Below the pieces are notes generated by a model. It made no database searches, was not told the origin of the DNA, and saw nothing but the letters and a program-made list of their open reading frames with translations. A DNA stretch of 64,000 nt. Origin: Mesobacillus subterraneus (GTDB lineage Bacteria > Bacillota > Bacilli > Bacillales > Cytobacillaceae). How positions within the stretch are numbered: position 1 is the stretch's first letter; every line of letters begins with the position of its first letter. A program made the position numbers and the translations under genes. This document shows, one piece after another, positions 8,628 through 16,950 of the stretch. Location: assembly GCF_003937825.1 (NCBI RefSeq), contig NZ_RSFW01000014.1:1-64000 (forward strand), in the 5' to 3' direction.

Positions 8628-9212
8628 TCATCCCTTTTTCGTATGTTTGTCAGCGAGCTGGTCAACAAGCTTCTCAGCTGTCCTTCTGTAAAAATTGCTG
8701 ATGTTAATCATGGAAGCAATCAGCAAAATCGTTTCCAGCTCTTCGGAGTCCTCAGCATCCAATTTCTTTACTTCTGCTTTTGCATCTTTTTCCCTCTCCA
8801 GCACATCCTGATTGAAAACCTCAATATTCTTCTCGTGGAGATTCAAATAGCTGCGGTAGAACTGGTCCAGCGGAAATTCACCGGACTCTGTCCTGCTGTT
8901 GATCCCTTCCAGTGTCTGCTTGATATCCTGGATGGAAAGGCCGCCCTTCAGCTGGTAAATCAGGCTGATCAGGATGAGATGCTCTTTTGAGTACTTCTTG
9001 TTTTTTATTGGAAAGAAGAGTTTTCCCTTAGCATAATTGTTGATCATTGTCTTCGTAAGGACTTTTTCTTCCTCATTCCTTGTTGAGTTTCCGAAATTCT
9101 TTTCGAACAGCTGGATGACCTGGTCCATGTAAAGATCAATTCCAGGAATATCTTCAAGCGCGATATTATTTTCAAGGCCGAGATCGGCAAGCAATTCTGC
9201 TAAATTGTTCAA
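8628..9212 (-). CDS. DUF1836 domain protein
   Basis: This 194-residue soluble protein matches the DUF1836 pattern as I know it: KTMINNYAKGKLFFPIKNKK (about residues 53-72) followed by YSKEHLILISLIYQLK, a MerR-like helical DNA-binding unit. The C-terminal half is charged and helical. The function is unknown; the first part resembles the recognition domain of MerR regulators. It is the first gene of a two-gene unit with the small HTH protein, so the pair may act together on DNA. Confidence 0.75.
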   Translation of the reverse strand: MNNLAELLADLGLENNIALEDIPGIDLYMDQVIQLFEKNFGNSTRNEEEKVLTKTMINNYAKGKLFFPIKNKKYSKEHLILISLIYQLKGGLSIQDIKQTLEGINSRTESGEFPLDQFYRSYLNLHEKNIEVFNQDVLEREKDAKAEVKKLDAEDSEELETILLIASMINISNFYRRTAEKLVDQLADKHTKKG

Positions 9213-9268
9213 TTGAATCCCTCATGTTTTTATTTTTAGTATAAATCAAAAAAACACAAACGTAAACC

Positions 9269-9297
9269 TTGACTACATGTTATTATGGTTATATCAT
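9269..9297 (+). promoter_or_regulatory. putative sigma-A promoter of the hemolysin III gene
   Basis: TTGACT and TATCAT are separated by 17 bp, 47 bp before the ATG at 9344. Confidence 0.55.
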
Positions 9298-9343
9298 TAT
9301 AAGTAGTTATTAAAACTATATGATGAAATGTGGAGGTTTTACA

Positions 9344-9991
9344 ATGAACAGCTTTATCCGTGAACCGATTAACGGTCTGACACACCTGGCCGGTGCTTTT
9401 CTTTCCTTTGTTGGACTGCTGGCACTTGTCATCAAAGCTTCGTTGACGACAGGCTCGGCTCTGGCCATCTCTTCGGTAATCATCTTTGGCATCAGCATGA
9501 TTCTTCTATATACAGCATCCGCTACTTACCACATGGTGATCAGCAAGGACAGTGTGATTGCCTTCCTTCGGAGGATCGATCATTCAATGATCTTTGTACT
9601 GATGGCCGGATCCTATACACCTTTTTGCCTGATCAGCTTAAATGGAGTGACAGGCTGGACGCTGTTCGGCATCATTACGTTTGCTGCTGTCTGCGGAATC
9701 CTCTTTAAAATGATTTGGTTCAGGAGTCCGAGGTGGCTTTCGACCTCCATTTATATCATCATGGGCTGGATGGTCATTTTCGTAGTCTCTCCCCTTTCCT
9801 CCGTCCTGAGTCCCGGCGGTATTTTCTGGCTCGTAACCGGCGGAATCATGTACACCATCGGCGGCGTCATCTACGCTTTAAAACCAGAAATCCTGCGTTC
9901 AAAGCATCTTGGTTTCCATGAGATTTTCCACATCTTCATCATGCTCGGAAGCCTTGCACATTTCCTGAGTGTCTATCTGTATGTTTTGTAA
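9344..9991 (+). CDS. hemolysin III family membrane protein (PAQR superfamily)
   Basis: This 215-residue integral membrane protein has seven predicted helices. It shows the family signatures NGLTHLAGA near the N-terminus, SATYHM near residue 60, HSMIFVLMAGSYTPF in the middle, and HEIFHIFIMLGSLAHFLSVY at the C-terminus, with the conserved His residues that bind metal in PAQR proteins. Family members are called hemolysin III or YqfA; a true haemolytic role is doubtful. The ATG at 9344 follows TGGAGG by 9 nt and was chosen over an in-frame ATG at 9320. It is transcribed alone. Confidence 0.85.
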   Translation: MNSFIREPINGLTHLAGAFLSFVGLLALVIKASLTTGSALAISSVIIFGISMILLYTASATYHMVISKDSVIAFLRRIDHSMIFVLMAGSYTPFCLISLNGVTGWTLFGIITFAAVCGILFKMIWFRSPRWLSTSIYIIMGWMVIFVVSPLSSVLSPGGIFWLVTGGIMYTIGGVIYALKPEILRSKHLGFHEIFHIFIMLGSLAHFLSVYLYVL

Positions 9992-9995
9992 AAAA

Positions 9996-10024
9996 GGTGC
10001 CTGCACATTTGCGCAGGCACCTTC
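9996..10024 (+). terminator. Rho-independent terminator
   Basis: GGTGCCTGC and GCAGGCACC form a perfect stem around CACATTTGC, with A5 before it and TTCTC after, so it may work in both directions. Confidence 0.75.
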
Positions 10025-10087
10025 TCGAATTTTAATAAAAGCTGTTTTCGCATTGATTGTTGCTTTTCTCATGTAACCTTGAAACCA

Positions 10088-10105
10088 ACAAAGTTTACGA
10101 AAAGA
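10088..10105 (+). repeat. 18-bp shared intergenic motif, copy 2
   Basis: This is identical to 239-256 (ACAAAGTTTACGAAAAGA). It sits between the hemolysin III terminator and the stop codon of the convergent exonuclease gene. Confidence 0.6.
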
Positions 10106-10108
10106 TCC

Positions 10109-10723
10109 TTAATAAAACATCCGTCTCCGCTGTTTGACAGCAGGCTGGTATTTCCTCATCGGACCGTAGTCGAGGACTTCCTTCAAGTAATAATCACCGT
10201 TCGGATTTTGCTGTTTCAGCAGTTCAGTCAAATATGTAATGTCATCCATCGCCCGGTGCGTCTGGTATTTCGAGATGTTATGCGCCTGCAGCAGCGTCAG
10301 GAGTTTGCTATTCGGGAAGCCATGGTTTTTCCATTGCACATTTTTCATTGTGCAATACCATTTCATCTCATTGACCTCTGGATACATCCTGAATAAAAAG
10401 CTGCGGTCGAATGATGCATTATGGGCAAAAATCGCATCGGTGCGGTTGAAATATTCGATGATTTTTTCATCATAAAATGTCTTGCCCCTGACGAGATCAT
10501 AGGAAATCCCATGAATCCTGTATGCTCTGTCATAATTGCTTTGTGCTGTCTTGGACAGCGGTTCTCTTAAGTAAGAGTCCTCATCAAGAATATCAATGAT
10601 CTCTCCTGTTTCCTCGTGAAAAGAAAACAGCTTCAGCGCCAATTCGATGATTTCATCTGAATCGGGACCCAGTCCAGTTGTCTCTACGTCCACTACCAAT
10701 CCGAGCTTGCTATCTGTGTTCAA
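10109..10723 (-). CDS. DEDDh 3'-5' exonuclease (DnaQ/PolC epsilon-like)
   Basis: The 204 residues carry all three exonuclease motifs: Exo I VVDVETTGL (residues 10-18), Exo II HNASFDRSFL (about 100-109) and Exo III HRAMDDITYL (about 157-166), with the His-x4-Asp spacing of the DEDDh class. It should remove nucleotides from DNA or RNA 3' ends with two metal ions. It stands alone rather than fused to a polymerase or helicase, so its role could be repair or RNA processing. It is transcribed toward the hemolysin III gene. Confidence 0.85.
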   Translation of the reverse strand: MNTDSKLGLVVDVETTGLGPDSDEIIELALKLFSFHEETGEIIDILDEDSYLREPLSKTAQSNYDRAYRIHGISYDLVRGKTFYDEKIIEYFNRTDAIFAHNASFDRSFLFRMYPEVNEMKWYCTMKNVQWKNHGFPNSKLLTLLQAHNISKYQTHRAMDDITYLTELLKQQNPNGDYYLKEVLDYGPMRKYQPAVKQRRRMFY

Positions 10724-10826
10724 TCATGTCACCCATTTCAGCTGGAATATATGAATCTATTTATTATCATATCGGAGGTTTTCCTCCATTTCCAGCTTTA
10801 GCAAAGGCAATGAAATCATTTCCAGC

Positions 10827-11330
10827 TTACAGCTTGTTCACCATCTCTACCCGGTGTGCTGCGTTCTTCATGAAAATTTTCAGCAAAGCAAACCCAATCG
10901 CTGCTCCGGCAACCGAGCTCGCCAAAAAGGCAGGGACAAGACCGAATAAGGCTGCCTCCTTGCCAAGAAACAGTGTCGCGATCGGGTAGCAGGCAATCGC
11001 CCCAAGAATTCCAGTGCCAACAACCTCGCCTGCAAACGCATATCCCATTTTTTTCGTCTTTTTGTATAGATAGGCAGCCAGGAATGCGCCAATCATGCTG
11101 CCCGGAAAAGCGAACACCGAGCCGGTGCCCATTAGATTCCGCAACAACGATATCCCTAGAGCCTGCACTACTGCATAATACGGCCCGAGCAGGACGGCGG
11201 CTAATACATTGATAAAATGCTGCACCGGAAATACCTTGACGATGCCAAGCGGGATGAACAGCATATGGCTGGTCAGCGTGCCAATCGCCATGAACATGGC
11301 AGTTAAAGTTAACTTTTGTGTATTCTTCAT
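10827..11330 (-). CDS. thiW: ThiW, energy-coupling factor S component (thiazole uptake)
   Basis: This 167-residue membrane protein has five or six helices and begins KLTLTAMFMAIGTLTSHM. This is the ThiW type of S component, predicted to bind hydroxyethylthiazole and to use the shared ECF ATPase module encoded elsewhere. It is the last gene of the TPP-controlled operon, 13 bp after thiE. That position next to the thiazole kinase supports the substrate assignment. Confidence 0.82.
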   Translation of the reverse strand: MKNTQKLTLTAMFMAIGTLTSHMLFIPLGIVKVFPVQHFINVLAAVLLGPYYAVVQALGISLLRNLMGTGSVFAFPGSMIGAFLAAYLYKKTKKMGYAFAGEVVGTGILGAIACYPIATLFLGKEAALFGLVPAFLASSVAGAAIGFALLKIFMKNAAHRVEMVNKL

Positions 11331-11343
11331 GTTTCTCTACTCC

Positions 11344-11991
11344 TTAATGAAAGATTTTGCCTCTTAATCTAGCAGCCGCTTCTTCGACGCTTTCCGAAAG
11401 ACTGATGGCGGTTATGACCGAAACACCGTCCGCTCCAGCTTCGATGACAGCTGAAGCATTATCTGCGTTGATGCCGCCAATTCCTACAATCGGAATGCCA
11501 AAGCCTTTCATTTCTTCAAGCAAAGCTGTTCCCTGCACAGGTCTTGTGTCTTTCTTGGTTGAAGTCGGAAAAATCGGGCCGACGCCAAAATAGTCTGCAC
11601 CGGCACGCCGGGCTTTTTCTGCTTCTTCGACGCTGTGTACGGAAACACCCAGGATCTTATCGCCGATTCTTTCGCGAACGAGCAAAGCCTGTTCATCCTC
11701 CTGGCCGATATGGACACCATCCGCATCCAGTTCAAGCGCCAGCTCGATGTCATCGTTGACGATGAACGGTATGCCGTTTTCCTTGCAAACCATTTGCAAG
11801 CTCCTCCCCAGCTCCCTTTTCTCCTCTCCAGTTAGGCAGCCTGCCCCTTTTTCCCGATATTGAAAAAGGGTAATGCCTCCGCGTATTGCTTCTTCTACGA
11901 CACGTTTTGGCTCCTTCAGGCAATTCGTGCTGCCTGCAATGAAATAAACCTTCAGCAGTCTCCTCATTTGTTCAGGACTGATTCTTGCCAT
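11344..11991 (-). CDS. thiE: thiamine-phosphate synthase
   Basis: This 215-residue TIM-barrel enzyme joins HMP pyrophosphate and thiazole phosphate to give thiamine phosphate. Visible motifs are FQYREKGAG, the metal-binding [32 protein letters not shown] and [12 protein letters not shown]. The start at 11991 gives MARISPEQM, aligning with the known Bacillus ThiE N-terminus, and overlaps the end of thiD by 28 bp. A later ATG at 11967 forms an ATGA overlap but would lose that conserved start. Confidence 0.93.
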   Translation of the reverse strand: MARISPEQMRRLLKVYFIAGSTNCLKEPKRVVEEAIRGGITLFQYREKGAGCLTGEEKRELGRSLQMVCKENGIPFIVNDDIELALELDADGVHIGQEDEQALLVRERIGDKILGVSVHSVEEAEKARRAGADYFGVGPIFPTSTKKDTRPVQGTALLEEMKGFGIPIVGIGGINADNASAVIEAGADGVSVITAISLSESVEEAAARLRGKIFH

Positions 11992-12800
11992 GATTCGCTC
12001 TCACTTTCCTGTTTAAACTTATAAGCCCAGTGGTTCGTCGGTCCATGCCCACTGCCAATCTCAAGTGGATGGGCAATCGCAGCCTGGATGAAATCCTTTG
12101 CCAGAGCGACTGCATCATGGACAGCTTCCCCTTTCGCCAACTGTGCGGTTATAGCCGCTGAAAAAGTGCAGCCGGTTCCATGGGTGTTCCTCGTTTCAAT
12201 CCTTGCTGTAGAAAAGTACGCAAATTCCGTTCCGTCAAACAGCACGTCTACTGATTCATTGGCATCGTCGTCATGGCCCCCTTTTATGACGATGTTCTTT
12301 GCTCCCAGAGCATGAATTCTCCGTGCTGCTTCCTTCTTCTCCTGCTCACTCCTTATGGACATCCCAGTGAGGACTTCAGCTTCAGGAATATTAGGAGTGA
12401 TGACGAGGCAGAGCGGCAGCAAGTGCTTTTTCAAAGCGGCAACCGCTTCCTGCTGAAGCAGCGGTGCCCCTCCTTTCGCGATCATGACAGGGTCGACAAC
12501 CACCTTATCCCAGCCAAATGACTTTATTTTTCCAGCGACAGCCTCAATGATTTCAGCATTGAAGAGCATCCCTGTTTTCAACGCATCCGTACCGATGTCC
12601 TCTCCCACAGACTGGATTTGCTTGGCAACGGCCTCTGCCTCCATCGGGTAAACCCCTTGGACGCCAAGTGTGTTCTGAGCGGTAACAGCCGTCAGTGCCG
12701 ACATCCCGAAAACATTCAGTTCCTGAAACGTCTTAAGGTCAGCCTGAATTCCTGCACCGCCGCCGCTGTCCGATCCCGCAATTGTCAATGCCTTATACAT
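11964..12800 (-). CDS. thiD: hydroxymethylpyrimidine/phosphomethylpyrimidine kinase
   Basis: This 278-residue ribokinase-fold protein has [17 protein letters not shown] (residues about 8-24), the product-site [13 protein letters not shown] (about 209-221) and a catalytic Asp region. It phosphorylates HMP twice to HMP pyrophosphate for ThiE. The ATG follows AAAGGAGG and starts one base after the thiM stop codon. Its last residues are translated from DNA shared with thiE. Confidence 0.93.
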   Translation of the reverse strand: MYKALTIAGSDSGGGAGIQADLKTFQELNVFGMSALTAVTAQNTLGVQGVYPMEAEAVAKQIQSVGEDIGTDALKTGMLFNAEIIEAVAGKIKSFGWDKVVVDPVMIAKGGAPLLQQEAVAALKKHLLPLCLVITPNIPEAEVLTGMSIRSEQEKKEAARRIHALGAKNIVIKGGHDDDANESVDVLFDGTEFAYFSTARIETRNTHGTGCTFSAAITAQLAKGEAVHDAVALAKDFIQAAIAHPLEIGSGHGPTNHWAYKFKQESESESWQESVLNK

Positions 12801-12801
12801 A

Positions 12802-13617
12802 TCAATCTACCTCCTTTTGGAAGAATGAACATTTACTGATAAGATCCTCTGCACCAACCAAGTAAAGCTGATTCAAAAGTTCAATCTGAAAGCTTCCTGG
12901 TCCCTGTTCACTGCATTTTTCTGCAGCAATTTCAGCAGCCACTCCATAAAACGAAACAGCTGCAGCTGCGGCATGAAGATGATTCTTTTCTACAGCCGCA
13001 AACGCTCCGATGAGTGACGTAAGCAGGCAACCTGTACCCGTTACCTTTGTCAGCAGCCGATGACCGGTATGGTTGATGAATATAGAACGGCCATCGGTAA
13101 TGATGTCTTCTTTCCCAGTGAGGACGACAATCGACTTCAATTTTTTGGCCGCCGAAATGGCAAGTTCAGAAACATCACCGCCTGATTCTCCGGCATCCAC
13201 TCCGCGAATATCCCACTTTTCCCCGGCAATATTGGCAATCTCGGCTGCATTTCCTCTAACGATCGCAATCTCCAATTCTTCCAGCAGCTTCCTGGCGGTT
13301 TCAGTTCGATAGGCAGTCGCCCCTGCTCCTACGGGATCAAGGATGACTGGCACTCCAACCTCGTTTGCCGCTTTCCCGGCAATGAGCATCGCTTCCACCA
13401 CGTCTGGCTTTAATGTACCAATGTTCAGCACAAGGCTGCCTGCAATTCCAGCCATCTCGGCAGCTTCCTCATGGGCATAGGCCATTACTGGCGAAGCCCC
13501 CAGTGCCAGCAGGCCATTGGCGGTGAAATTTGTGACCACCACATTTGTGATGTTATGGACGAGCGGTTTCTCCCGGCGGACCCTGTCCAGCAGTTCAGCA
13601 ATCTCTTTCTTTTCCAT
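12802..13617 (-). CDS. thiM: hydroxyethylthiazole kinase
   Basis: This 271-residue kinase of the ribokinase superfamily salvages thiazole for thiamine synthesis. Diagnostic features are [20 protein letters not shown] near residue 18, [18 protein letters not shown] near residue 110, and [10 protein letters not shown] around residue 190 with the catalytic Cys. It is the first gene of thiM-thiD-thiE-thiW and is preceded by a ribosome binding site (AAGGAGG), a terminator and a TPP riboswitch. Thiamine pyrophosphate should therefore switch the operon off. Confidence 0.95.
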   Translation of the reverse strand: MEKKEIAELLDRVRREKPLVHNITNVVVTNFTANGLLALGASPVMAYAHEEAAEMAGIAGSLVLNIGTLKPDVVEAMLIAGKAANEVGVPVILDPVGAGATAYRTETARKLLEELEIAIVRGNAAEIANIAGEKWDIRGVDAGESGGDVSELAISAAKKLKSIVVLTGKEDIITDGRSIFINHTGHRLLTKVTGTGCLLTSLIGAFAAVEKNHLHAAAAAVSFYGVAAEIAAEKCSEQGPGSFQIELLNQLYLVGAEDLISKCSFFQKEVD

Positions 13618-13631
13618 TCTCTTAACCTCCT

Positions 13632-13670
13632 TAAAAATAAAAAAGCCAGATCCACAAAAGGACCTGGCTT
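13632..13670 (-). terminator. riboswitch-controlled terminator of the thi operon
   Basis: On the minus strand AAGCCAGGTC and GATCTGGCTT form a stem with an 8-nt loop, followed by a T-rich run. It lies between the TPP aptamer and the thiM ribosome binding site, the usual place of the expression platform. Confidence 0.8.
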
Positions 13671-13699
13671 AAAAGCAAAGTAAGAAGAAATCTCTCACA

Positions 13700-13790
13700 C
13701 TACTTTCCTACGCTGGTATTACCCAGATCAGGTCCGAAGGGTCAAAAAACTGACTGTTTTTCTCTCAGCCCGAAACAGGGCACCCCTAGT
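13700..13790 (-). promoter_or_regulatory. TPP riboswitch (THI element)
   Basis: Read on the minus strand, this contains the conserved TPP aptamer blocks in order: CTAGGGGTGCCC, GGGCTGAGAG, ACCCTTCGGACCTGATC, TGGGTAATACCAGCG and TAGGAAAGTAG. Pairing of the first and last blocks closes helix P1. Genes downstream are thiM-thiD-thiE-thiW. Binding of thiamine pyrophosphate should favour the terminator at 13632-13670. Confidence 0.95.
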
Positions 13791-13860
13791 AGTACAACGA
13801 ATATTCAACTAATTTCATCCTAGCCTTAACTCTTATATATGTAAAGCGAAAGATTCCTAT

Positions 13861-14013
13861 TCAGCTATTTTTGTCTTTGGATTCAGGGACCTTTCCCTCA
13901 GTAAGATCATCAAAAGGTGTATAGTGGTTGCTCGGCATTTTTCCAGAGCGGATCATTTTAAAAATGGAATAGAATACGACAGCGATTACGAAAAATAAAA
14001 AGATGTACCCCAA
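13861..14013 (-). CDS. small single-pass membrane protein, 50 aa
   Basis: I read a TTG start at 14013, 7 nt after AAAGGAGG, giving a 50-residue protein: a hydrophobic helix (about residues 2-18), a short basic stretch, then SNHYTPFDDLTEGKVP and a charged tail. The longer frame starting at 14064 has no ribosome binding site. The motif NHYTPFDD occurs, to my recollection, in a family of small Bacillus membrane proteins (DUF3951-like); function unknown. It lies between the thi riboswitch and divergent pepT. Confidence 0.65.
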   Translation of the reverse strand: MGYIFLFFVIAVVFYSIFKMIRSGKMPSNHYTPFDDLTEGKVPESKDKNS

Positions 14014-14129
14014 TTTACACTCCTCCTTTCTCCCATTATACAATACAAAAAATGGAATTTTCATTCTTTTTCGAATGGCCTTCCTCCTCTTCTATGCTAA
14101 TATGAAAATAGATTACTGATAGGAGTTGA

Positions 14130-15368
14130 ATGGATTTGAAAAACGAGATCATTGAAAGATTTACTTCCTATGTAAAAGTGGACACGCAGTCGAATGAAAA
14201 CAGTGAAACCTGCCCGTCTACAGAGGGCCAGCTCACTCTTGCCAATATGCTCGTAGAGGAGCTGAAGTCGATTGGCATGGAGGAAGTCACAATTGACGAA
14301 AATGGATATGTGATGGCGACGCTTCATGCCAATACAGATAAAGAAGTGCCCACAATCGGATTTCTTGCGCACGTTGATACAGCCACAGATTTTACCGGCA
14401 AGAATGTCAGCCCGCAGGTCATTGAGAACTTTGATGGCAATCCCATCGTTCTGAACAAGGAATTGAATATCATTCTTTCACCAGCAGATTTTCCGGAACT
14501 GCCTCAATACCAAGGGCATACACTGATCACCACAGACGGGACGACACTCCTTGGCGCGGACAACAAAGCAGGAATTGCCGAAATCATGACGGCAATGGAT
14601 TATCTGATCAAGCATCCTGAAATCAAGCATGGAAAGATTCGTGTCGCCTTCACTCCTGATGAAGAGATCGGCAGAGGACCGCATAAATTCGATGTCACAT
14701 CCTTCAATGCGAAATTCGCTTATACCGTTGATGGCGGCCCGCTTGGAGAGCTGGAGTATGAAAGCTTCAACGCCGCGGGTGCCAAGGTTGTTTTTAAAGG
14801 AAAGAATGTTCACCCTGGGACGGCAAAAGGGAAAATGGTGAACTCCGCCAAAATCGCGATGGAATTCAACAGCAAGCTGCCTGCTGAAGAAGCACCGGAG
14901 CATACGGAAGGGTATGAAGGCTTCTTCCACCTCAGCTCCATCCATGGTGATGTCGAGGAAACGACTCTGCATTATATCATCCGTGATTTCGACCGTGACC
15001 GCTTCCAGGCCAGAAAGGATCTTATGCAGAAAATCACCAATGAACTAAGGCTTACATATGGCGAATATCGCGTGGAGCTTGAAATGAACGACCAGTATTA
15101 CAATATGAAGGATAAAATTGAACCTGTAAAAGAAATCGTCGACATCGCCTATGAGGCAATGGAGAACCTCGGTATCAAGCCGATCGTCAAACCGATACGC
15201 GGCGGTACGGACGGTTCGCAGCTCAGCTATATGGGACTGCCGACACCGAATATTTTTACAGGCGGTGAAAACTTCCACGGCCGCTTCGAGTACGTTTCCG
15301 TTGATAATATGCTGAAGTCGGTTGAAACCATTGTGGAGATCGCTAAATTGTTTGAAGCAAAAGCATAA
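14130..15368 (+). CDS. pepT: peptidase T (tripeptide aminopeptidase)
   Basis: This 412-residue cytoplasmic M20B metallopeptidase releases the N-terminal residue from tripeptides. Zinc ligands are in GFLAHVDTA (about residues 76-84), GADNKAG (about 139-145), [10 protein letters not shown] (about 171-180, catalytic Glu), TVDGGPLG and the C-terminal [12 protein letters not shown]. Length matches PepT (about 408-412). The ATG follows AGGAG by 5 nt. A strong terminator follows, so it is a single-gene unit. Confidence 0.95.
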   Translation: MDLKNEIIERFTSYVKVDTQSNENSETCPSTEGQLTLANMLVEELKSIGMEEVTIDENGYVMATLHANTDKEVPTIGFLAHVDTATDFTGKNVSPQVIENFDGNPIVLNKELNIILSPADFPELPQYQGHTLITTDGTTLLGADNKAGIAEIMTAMDYLIKHPEIKHGKIRVAFTPDEEIGRGPHKFDVTSFNAKFAYTVDGGPLGELEYESFNAAGAKVVFKGKNVHPGTAKGKMVNSAKIAMEFNSKLPAEEAPEHTEGYEGFFHLSSIHGDVEETTLHYIIRDFDRDRFQARKDLMQKITNELRLTYGEYRVELEMNDQYYNMKDKIEPVKEIVDIAYEAMENLGIKPIVKPIRGGTDGSQLSYMGLPTPNIFTGGENFHGRFEYVSVDNMLKSVETIVEIAKLFEAKA

Positions 15369-15392
15369 GTTACGGTTTGCGAAGCAGTGCGT

Positions 15393-15424
15393 GCCAAACA
15401 TCATGTGGTGTTTGGCCTTTTTTT
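15393..15424 (+). terminator. Rho-independent terminator
   Basis: GCCAAACA and TGTTTGGC flank a short loop, followed by a T-rich run. Confidence 0.8.
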
Positions 15425-15575
15425 ACCTGCTATACACATCATGTTTCCTCTCACAAAAAGCCTTATAGCCAAATCAGCCTCAGGTCTTATCGAGATTTAA
15501 ATCCAAGGTACATTGGGAAAAGGAATGATTTGCCTTATCCTGAATATAGAAAGTGATTGAGGGGAGTTTTAGAAA

Positions 15576-16445
15576 ATGATGAAACGAATATTAATAATTT
15601 TTTTAGTTATTACTGGTGCTTACCTTGTGTTGAATTATCTGGTTGAAGGCGGGTTTGGAATCAATCTGGCAAAAGGACAGGACTCAGCCAGGGTAACGGA
15701 TCGGACGGAAACGATTTCGATTGATATTTCCTCTGTGAAAACAGAGATTGTACCCGAAGATCGGGACGACGTCCGAGCAGAACTCAAAGGCAAAGGAACG
15801 GTAAAAGTAACGACACATGGCGATGAGATACATGTTAGCGCCAAACGCAAAGGGTTCTTCTGGTTCAACTGGTTTGAGCTTGATCAAACCTCATTAATCG
15901 TTTACATTCCTGAGAATTTTAAAGAAGAGATGGCAATCAGGCTAGGGTCTGGTGATGCAGTATTCAAAGGGCCTTCCGCTAACGAACCGATGGAACTCAA
16001 GAAGCTGGCATTGGATATTGGTTCTGGCAGCATGGTGCTAAAAAATATCGATGCTGACATACTTGAACATCATAGCTCATCAGGCGATGTTCAAATGGAC
16101 GCCATCACGGCCGGCTCCGGCACATTCAAGGTGAGTTCTGGAAGCGTGAACGTCCAAAACTACGCTGGACAACTCGACGCCAATGTATCATCAGGCGAGC
16201 TGGAAATCCAGATGAATGAACTAAAGGATTCCATCAACTTAAACGTAAGCTCCGGCGATATCGAGCTCGATCTGCCGGACGATGCCGACTTTACGCTAAA
16301 AGGAAAAATGAGCAGCGGCGATGTCACCAGCAGATTCCCGCTTGAAAATAAAGAAGAAACCAAAAACCACCTTCGCGGCAAGCACGGAAGCGGAAAATAC
16401 GAAATCAACGCAGACGTATCAAGCGGGGAAATTGAAATATTCTAA
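15576..16445 (+). CDS. DUF4097 (LiaG/YvlB-like) beta-helix protein, membrane anchored
   Basis: The 289-residue protein starts with a hydrophobic anchor (KRILIIFLVITGAYLVL), then a domain of short repeats in which SSGD, SSGS, SSGE or GSGK recur about every 20 residues from residue 130 to the end. This matches the beta-helix repeat of DUF4097 (adhesin-like) proteins such as LiaG. Members often sit with cell-envelope stress regulators, but none is adjacent here. The start has GGGGAG upstream, and either of two consecutive ATGs could be used. Confidence 0.8.
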   Translation: MMKRILIIFLVITGAYLVLNYLVEGGFGINLAKGQDSARVTDRTETISIDISSVKTEIVPEDRDDVRAELKGKGTVKVTTHGDEIHVSAKRKGFFWFNWFELDQTSLIVYIPENFKEEMAIRLGSGDAVFKGPSANEPMELKKLALDIGSGSMVLKNIDADILEHHSSSGDVQMDAITAGSGTFKVSSGSVNVQNYAGQLDANVSSGELEIQMNELKDSINLNVSSGDIELDLPDDADFTLKGKMSSGDVTSRFPLENKEETKNHLRGKHGSGKYEINADVSSGEIEIF

Positions 16446-16456
16446 TGAAAGAATGT

Positions 16457-16493
16457 GCGAACTGGAAAACATAGATTTTCCAGTTCGTTTTTT
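16457..16493 (+). terminator. Rho-independent terminator
   Basis: CGAACTGGAAAA and TTTTCCAGTTCG form a perfect 12-bp stem with a CATAGA loop, then T6. The right arm sequence recurs in front of both 20-bp repeat arrays (16706 and 25601). Confidence 0.88.
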
Positions 16494-16531
16494 GGGGGCG
16501 CTATTATAGCGCAACTTTAATTTTCTCACCA

Positions 16532-16663
16532 GTTGATTGTAGTGGAAGGCGCGTAGACTCCCGCGGGATCAGCGGGACAGGTGAGACCCCACAGGCGCTA
16601 CTAGCACCAAGGAGGCTCACCGCCCGCCCCGCGGAAAGCGAAGCGCCTGGAACGGAAATCAAC
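16532..16663. repeat. 132-bp MITE-like intergenic repeat with inverted ends
   Basis: The left end GTTGATTGTAGTGGAAGGCGC and the reverse complement of the right end (GTTGATTTCCGTTCCAGGCGC) agree at 16 of 21 positions, so the element can fold on itself. A shorter copy in opposite orientation is at 44448-44533. The text resembles a GC-rich repeat I have seen dispersed in many Bacillaceae genomes. It encodes no protein. The 16446-16950 gap holds the terminator before it, this element, and the 20-bp array after it. Confidence 0.8.
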
Positions 16664-16713
16664 AACCGAATTGAACAGAGTTTTTTTTGGTAAAAAACAC
16701 GGATATTTTCCAG

Positions 16714-16833
16714 TTCGCTATAAAAACGAATTTTTCGCTATAATAATTTGTTTTTCGCTATTAAAATAAGATTTTCGCTATAAAAATTCCGCTTTCGCTA
16801 TAAAATCATGATTTTCGCTATAAACTTAATGAA
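16714..16833. repeat. 20-bp tandem array, TTCGCTATAAAA type, six copies
   Basis: TTCGCTAT begins at 16714, 16734, 16754, 16774, 16794 and 16814, exactly every 20 bp. The first 12 bp of each unit are nearly constant and the last 8 vary. A leader at 16689-16718 is 27/30 identical to the leader of the second array at 25584. It lies 118 bp before the lytS start. No ribosome binding site or reading frame runs through it. Confidence 0.85.
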
Positions 16834-16950
16834 AGAAGGATATTGTTACCCCAGAATCGAACTCTTTGACCCCCTTCCGCATCAAAATCTTTGTTTTTCC
16901 CACTTCTTCTATTAAAATGAATGCAAACATGTTCCCTGAGGTGTACGTTT

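Noticed and set aside
14478-14972. 164-codon antisense frame inside pepT
   Set aside because: It is opposite a highly conserved gene, has no ribosome binding site and resembles no family.
16714-16833. CRISPR array
   Set aside because: Repeats of about 12 bp with 8-bp variable parts are far too short, and no cas genes are present.
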